This document shows positions 61,631-64,000 of a stretch of 64,000 nucleotides of DNA, one piece after another. A model generated the notes under the pieces. The model did no database searches. It was not told the DNA's origin and saw nothing but the letters and a program-made list of their open reading frames with translations. Source of the DNA: Embiotoca jacksoni. Taxonomy: Eukaryota; Chordata; Actinopteri; Embiotocidae. The translations under genes were made by a program, and so were the position numbers. The stretch lies in contig JAKOON010000007.1 in assembly GCA_022577435.1 (NCBI GenBank), forward strand, positions 14,530,426-14,594,425, written 5' to 3'. Position 1 is the stretch's first letter; the number at the start of each line of letters is the position of its first letter.

Positions 61631-62466
61631 CTTTCATTCAATCGTTAGCAACCACGGGGTTTCTTACATTATGGACAAATTAGTGTGTTGTGTGCAGCAA
61701 AGTGCTGGCACATGAAAACATAAAGCCAAAAATGAAATGCCATTAAGACATCAAACACTTGGATTATATAAACAAACCTGATGAGTACTTTTAAAGATGA
61801 CTTATCATATAAATTACCTTGAAGCATAAGCAGACACTCCACATCGTACCATGTATGTCATTGTTTTGCAAAGTCCAAGAAGTCCCACACCATTAAAGAA
61901 AACCTTTGCTGTGTTCCAATTGACATGCTTCCCTCAGCACACAAACAAATAGTACTTTTATATGTTAGGAGTCTGTGTAGTACTTGAATTACTCTCAAAT
62001 TACACACTGCCATTTTGCACTGACCAGAAATACCCGCAGCACGTGAATACATCAGCTGCCAACATTTAATGATTTCACCCAGAAATGAATGTTTTTGTAC
62101 CCTCTGTTTACCACTCAAAAAACACACTGTGGCTTCTGGACAGCAGCAGTATGGTGATACTAACAGCTGCAGCTTCCTCAGACATCATGATTTGAAAATC
62201 CTTATGTTGGTTGCCCCGCTCCTTCCTCTTCATAGCCAAGCTGGTGACTCCTTAGGGTGAAAAGTGTTCAGCGTTTCACACTTATTTTTTTGGCCGTTTT
62301 GAATGCATCTGGGTAGTTGTAGCACACTGCATGTTTCTTTACTTGACAGTGTGAACACACTTATCCACTCAAAACAATGAATGTTGAAGAGACCACACTA
62401 CACCTGACATGCTCACATCTATGCCACATCCTGGGTGTGTTAATTTCATGGGAACTCCCGGGAAAC

Positions 62467-62541
62467 TATAAAACCCTACCCCTTTGGCCTGCAGAGCTTC
62501 TTTCCCTCCAAAACACAAGAACCAAGAGAGGCTCTGTAAGT
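62467..62541 (+). promoter_or_regulatory. TATA box with a downstream splice donor
   Basis: TATAAAA at 62467-62473 is followed about 30 bases later by C/T-rich initiator-like text and, 63 bases after the box, by GTAAGT (62536-62541). Together they look like a small TATA promoter with a short first exon, lying inside the hAT element. No downstream coding exon was recognised. Confidence 0.3.
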
Positions 62542-63349
62542 AAAACTGAACCTTTAATTCCACCTGTTATTTAATTTCCTTTGTCCAATATTTCATGTGT
62601 GTTTTATGTCTTTATTATGACTTTAGACCTCTATGTTTGTTACCGTAAAGCGGATGGAAAACACAAGTTTGTAGATGCATTAACTATGTAAGTTGAACCT
62701 TGTTCATATTATTTACTTCCTCACTCAGCAATTTGTTAATGCTGACAATTGATTTGATATTTAATGTATTCATTTTGTTTTTGATACTTTCATATTTAGA
62801 AAAAAATCATCCAATCATCCATCCATCCCTCCTTTGTTAATCCTGAACCCCCAAAATAAACTGTTGGAATGGCTTTTGGATCCAGTGTTTAAATGGGCAC
62901 ACCACATCAGATGTTCAGTGAACCACCACCACCACCTTCATTAAAGTTATTTAAGTAAGTATGCCATTTGGAACACATGACTTATACTACCTGCAGCCAT
63001 TAACCTGGTCAGTGAGGGGCTGGATCTGTATGCATGGTCATTAGTTTGTATCCTCTGATCAGTAAATTCTGCTAGTTTAATTCAGATTCTTGAAATTTGA
63101 TGAGCATCACTAGGTAAAAAGCATACATACCCGTTATTCATGATGAGTCTGTCTTTTTATTTCATTGCCTTTTTAGCCCTAGTTATTTGTTTATTTTGTG
63201 CTTTAAGAATGCATGAAGGAGTTGGGCTTTACTGCACTATTTTTTGTGAAAGAAATGTGAATAGCTCAAAACACTTCCAAATTTTAGGTTGCAACTTACT
63301 GACCAAAGAAAAATGTGGGTCCTGAGGCCTTACCAGTGGAGCACCACTG

Positions 63350-63357
63350 TCTTAGAC
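63350..63357. repeat. Target-site duplication of hAT element, right copy
   Basis: TCTTAGAC, identical to 58955-58962. Confidence 0.85.
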
Positions 63358-64000
63358 AACCAAATATGTAAGTACAATGTTTAATTTCCTGTTGTGTGGC
63401 ACATTTCAAAGAGCTATTTTGTAAAAAAAAAAAAAAAACTTAGAGAGACTGAGGACCATTTAGTTCTATGCAATGCCCTGCTCAAAAAGCTTGCCTTTGC
63501 AATATGTCTACATGGCAAAGCTACCATCACTCTACAAGACATGAGTGTTTCCCTGCCATACAAGTGTAGCTTTCTTGTTTCTGTTGTTTGTTTTCCATAG
63601 TGGAGCAAAGCTTAGCTCAGCAAAAGTCAATATGGATTATGGTTTTAGCTGTTCCACACAGATGTGTCTATGACATGTAACAATGGTCTAAAAAAAAATC
63701 CTTGCACAATAAAATAAAAATGAACAACATGGCTGCTCCTCCTTTTTTTAAGAATCAGAAACAGAGGAAGATGGCAAGTCGGGAAAATGTTTTGCAGCCC
63801 ATATTTGGAGTGTTAAGCCCCCTGTCTTGTTTTCTGTCTGTATCATATCCGTGTTGAGTATTCTTCCATGTTTAATCTATTTAATAGAATAACAGTAATT
63901 AAAAGAGGCAACAACAAAAAAAGGACAACTTAAAAAAGAAAGCAGATATTTTCCAATGTATATTGACTGGAGTACAAGAGTAAGAATTGATCTGGATTTT
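63358..64000. other. Non-coding stretch
   Basis: A tracts lie at 63423-63438 and 63690-63698. Short overlapping frames on both strands at 63394-63608 lack domains. Nothing else is recognised. Confidence 0.45.

Larger units (their letters stand above)
58963..63349. mobile_element. hAT-type transposon holding a nested Gypsy insertion
   Basis: The left end is CAGCGTTTTTCAATTGGTGG then GTCACAACCC. The reversed right end is CAGTGGTGCTCCACTGGTAA then GGCCTCAGGACCCACATTTT. Both match hAT-type termini known from fish, and the 8-bp TCTTAGAC flanks both ends exactly. Without the Gypsy sequence (59115-61630) the element would be about 1.87 kb. I see no hAT transposase in 61631-63300, so it is probably a non-autonomous copy. 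Its right part carries a TATA box with a splice donor downstream (62467-62541) and a short ATCC repeat (62811-62831). Confidence 0.8.

Noticed and set aside
1..64000. CRISPR array, operon, phage or bacterial system
   Set aside because: No regularly spaced repeats, ribosome binding sites or compact gene order; all recognisable elements are those of a vertebrate genome.

Overview
This window looks like a piece of a teleost (probably percomorph) fish nuclear genome. It is AT-rich, has no bacterial-style gene organisation and no operons, and carries vertebrate-type dinucleotide microsatellites. Its transposon mix is typical of teleosts: a Rex1/Babar-like LINE, a Tc1-like element, hAT-type elements, a Tf1/sushi-type Ty3/Gypsy element, and a tRNA-derived SINE. 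No tool or database was used, so the family names rest on motifs, termini, target-site duplications and familiarity with these repeats.

I found no intact host protein-coding gene, rRNA or functional tRNA. The open reading frames across the window are short (the longest are about 110-190 codons). Those that carry recognisable protein motifs belong to broken retroelements. The sequence therefore reads as a large intergenic interval (gene desert) or a very large intron. One 107-base segment at 39479-39585 on the minus strand has good splice sites on both sides and could be a lone exon.

Layout. 1-12 kb: a SINE (721-911), a perfect 39-bp hairpin (3464-3562), a long TG microsatellite (3900-4049), two dispersed repeats (5731-6290 and 6990-7500), a 1.1-kb CAG/CTG-ended DNA element (8760-9875) and an unclassified LTR-like block (about 10500-11860). 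12-24 kb: a degenerate Tc1-like transposon (17653-19104), a LINE 3' tail (20006-20060) and a 940-bp solo LTR (22090-23029). 24-34 kb: a TG microsatellite, a 506-bp TTAA-flanked element (27262-27767), a possible LTR remnant, a further MITE-like repeat (30717-31056) and a 5'-truncated LINE with reverse transcriptase and a complete 3' tail (32283-33856). 34-58 kb: mostly unique AT-rich DNA, an (AT)n tract, the exon candidate and a second copy of the 1-kb DNA element (48807-49833). 58-64 kb: a 4.39-kb hAT-type element (58963-63349) with an exact 8-bp target-site duplication, into which a minus-strand Gypsy element (59115-61630) has inserted.

The clearest structural result is this nested insertion, together with the relation between its short 5' LTR (215 bp) and the 940-bp solo LTR 38 kb away. 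I did not find a convincing new biological system. The least explained items are the perfect hairpin, the isolated exon-like segment, the LTR-like block and several stretches that look like conserved non-coding (enhancer-type) DNA.
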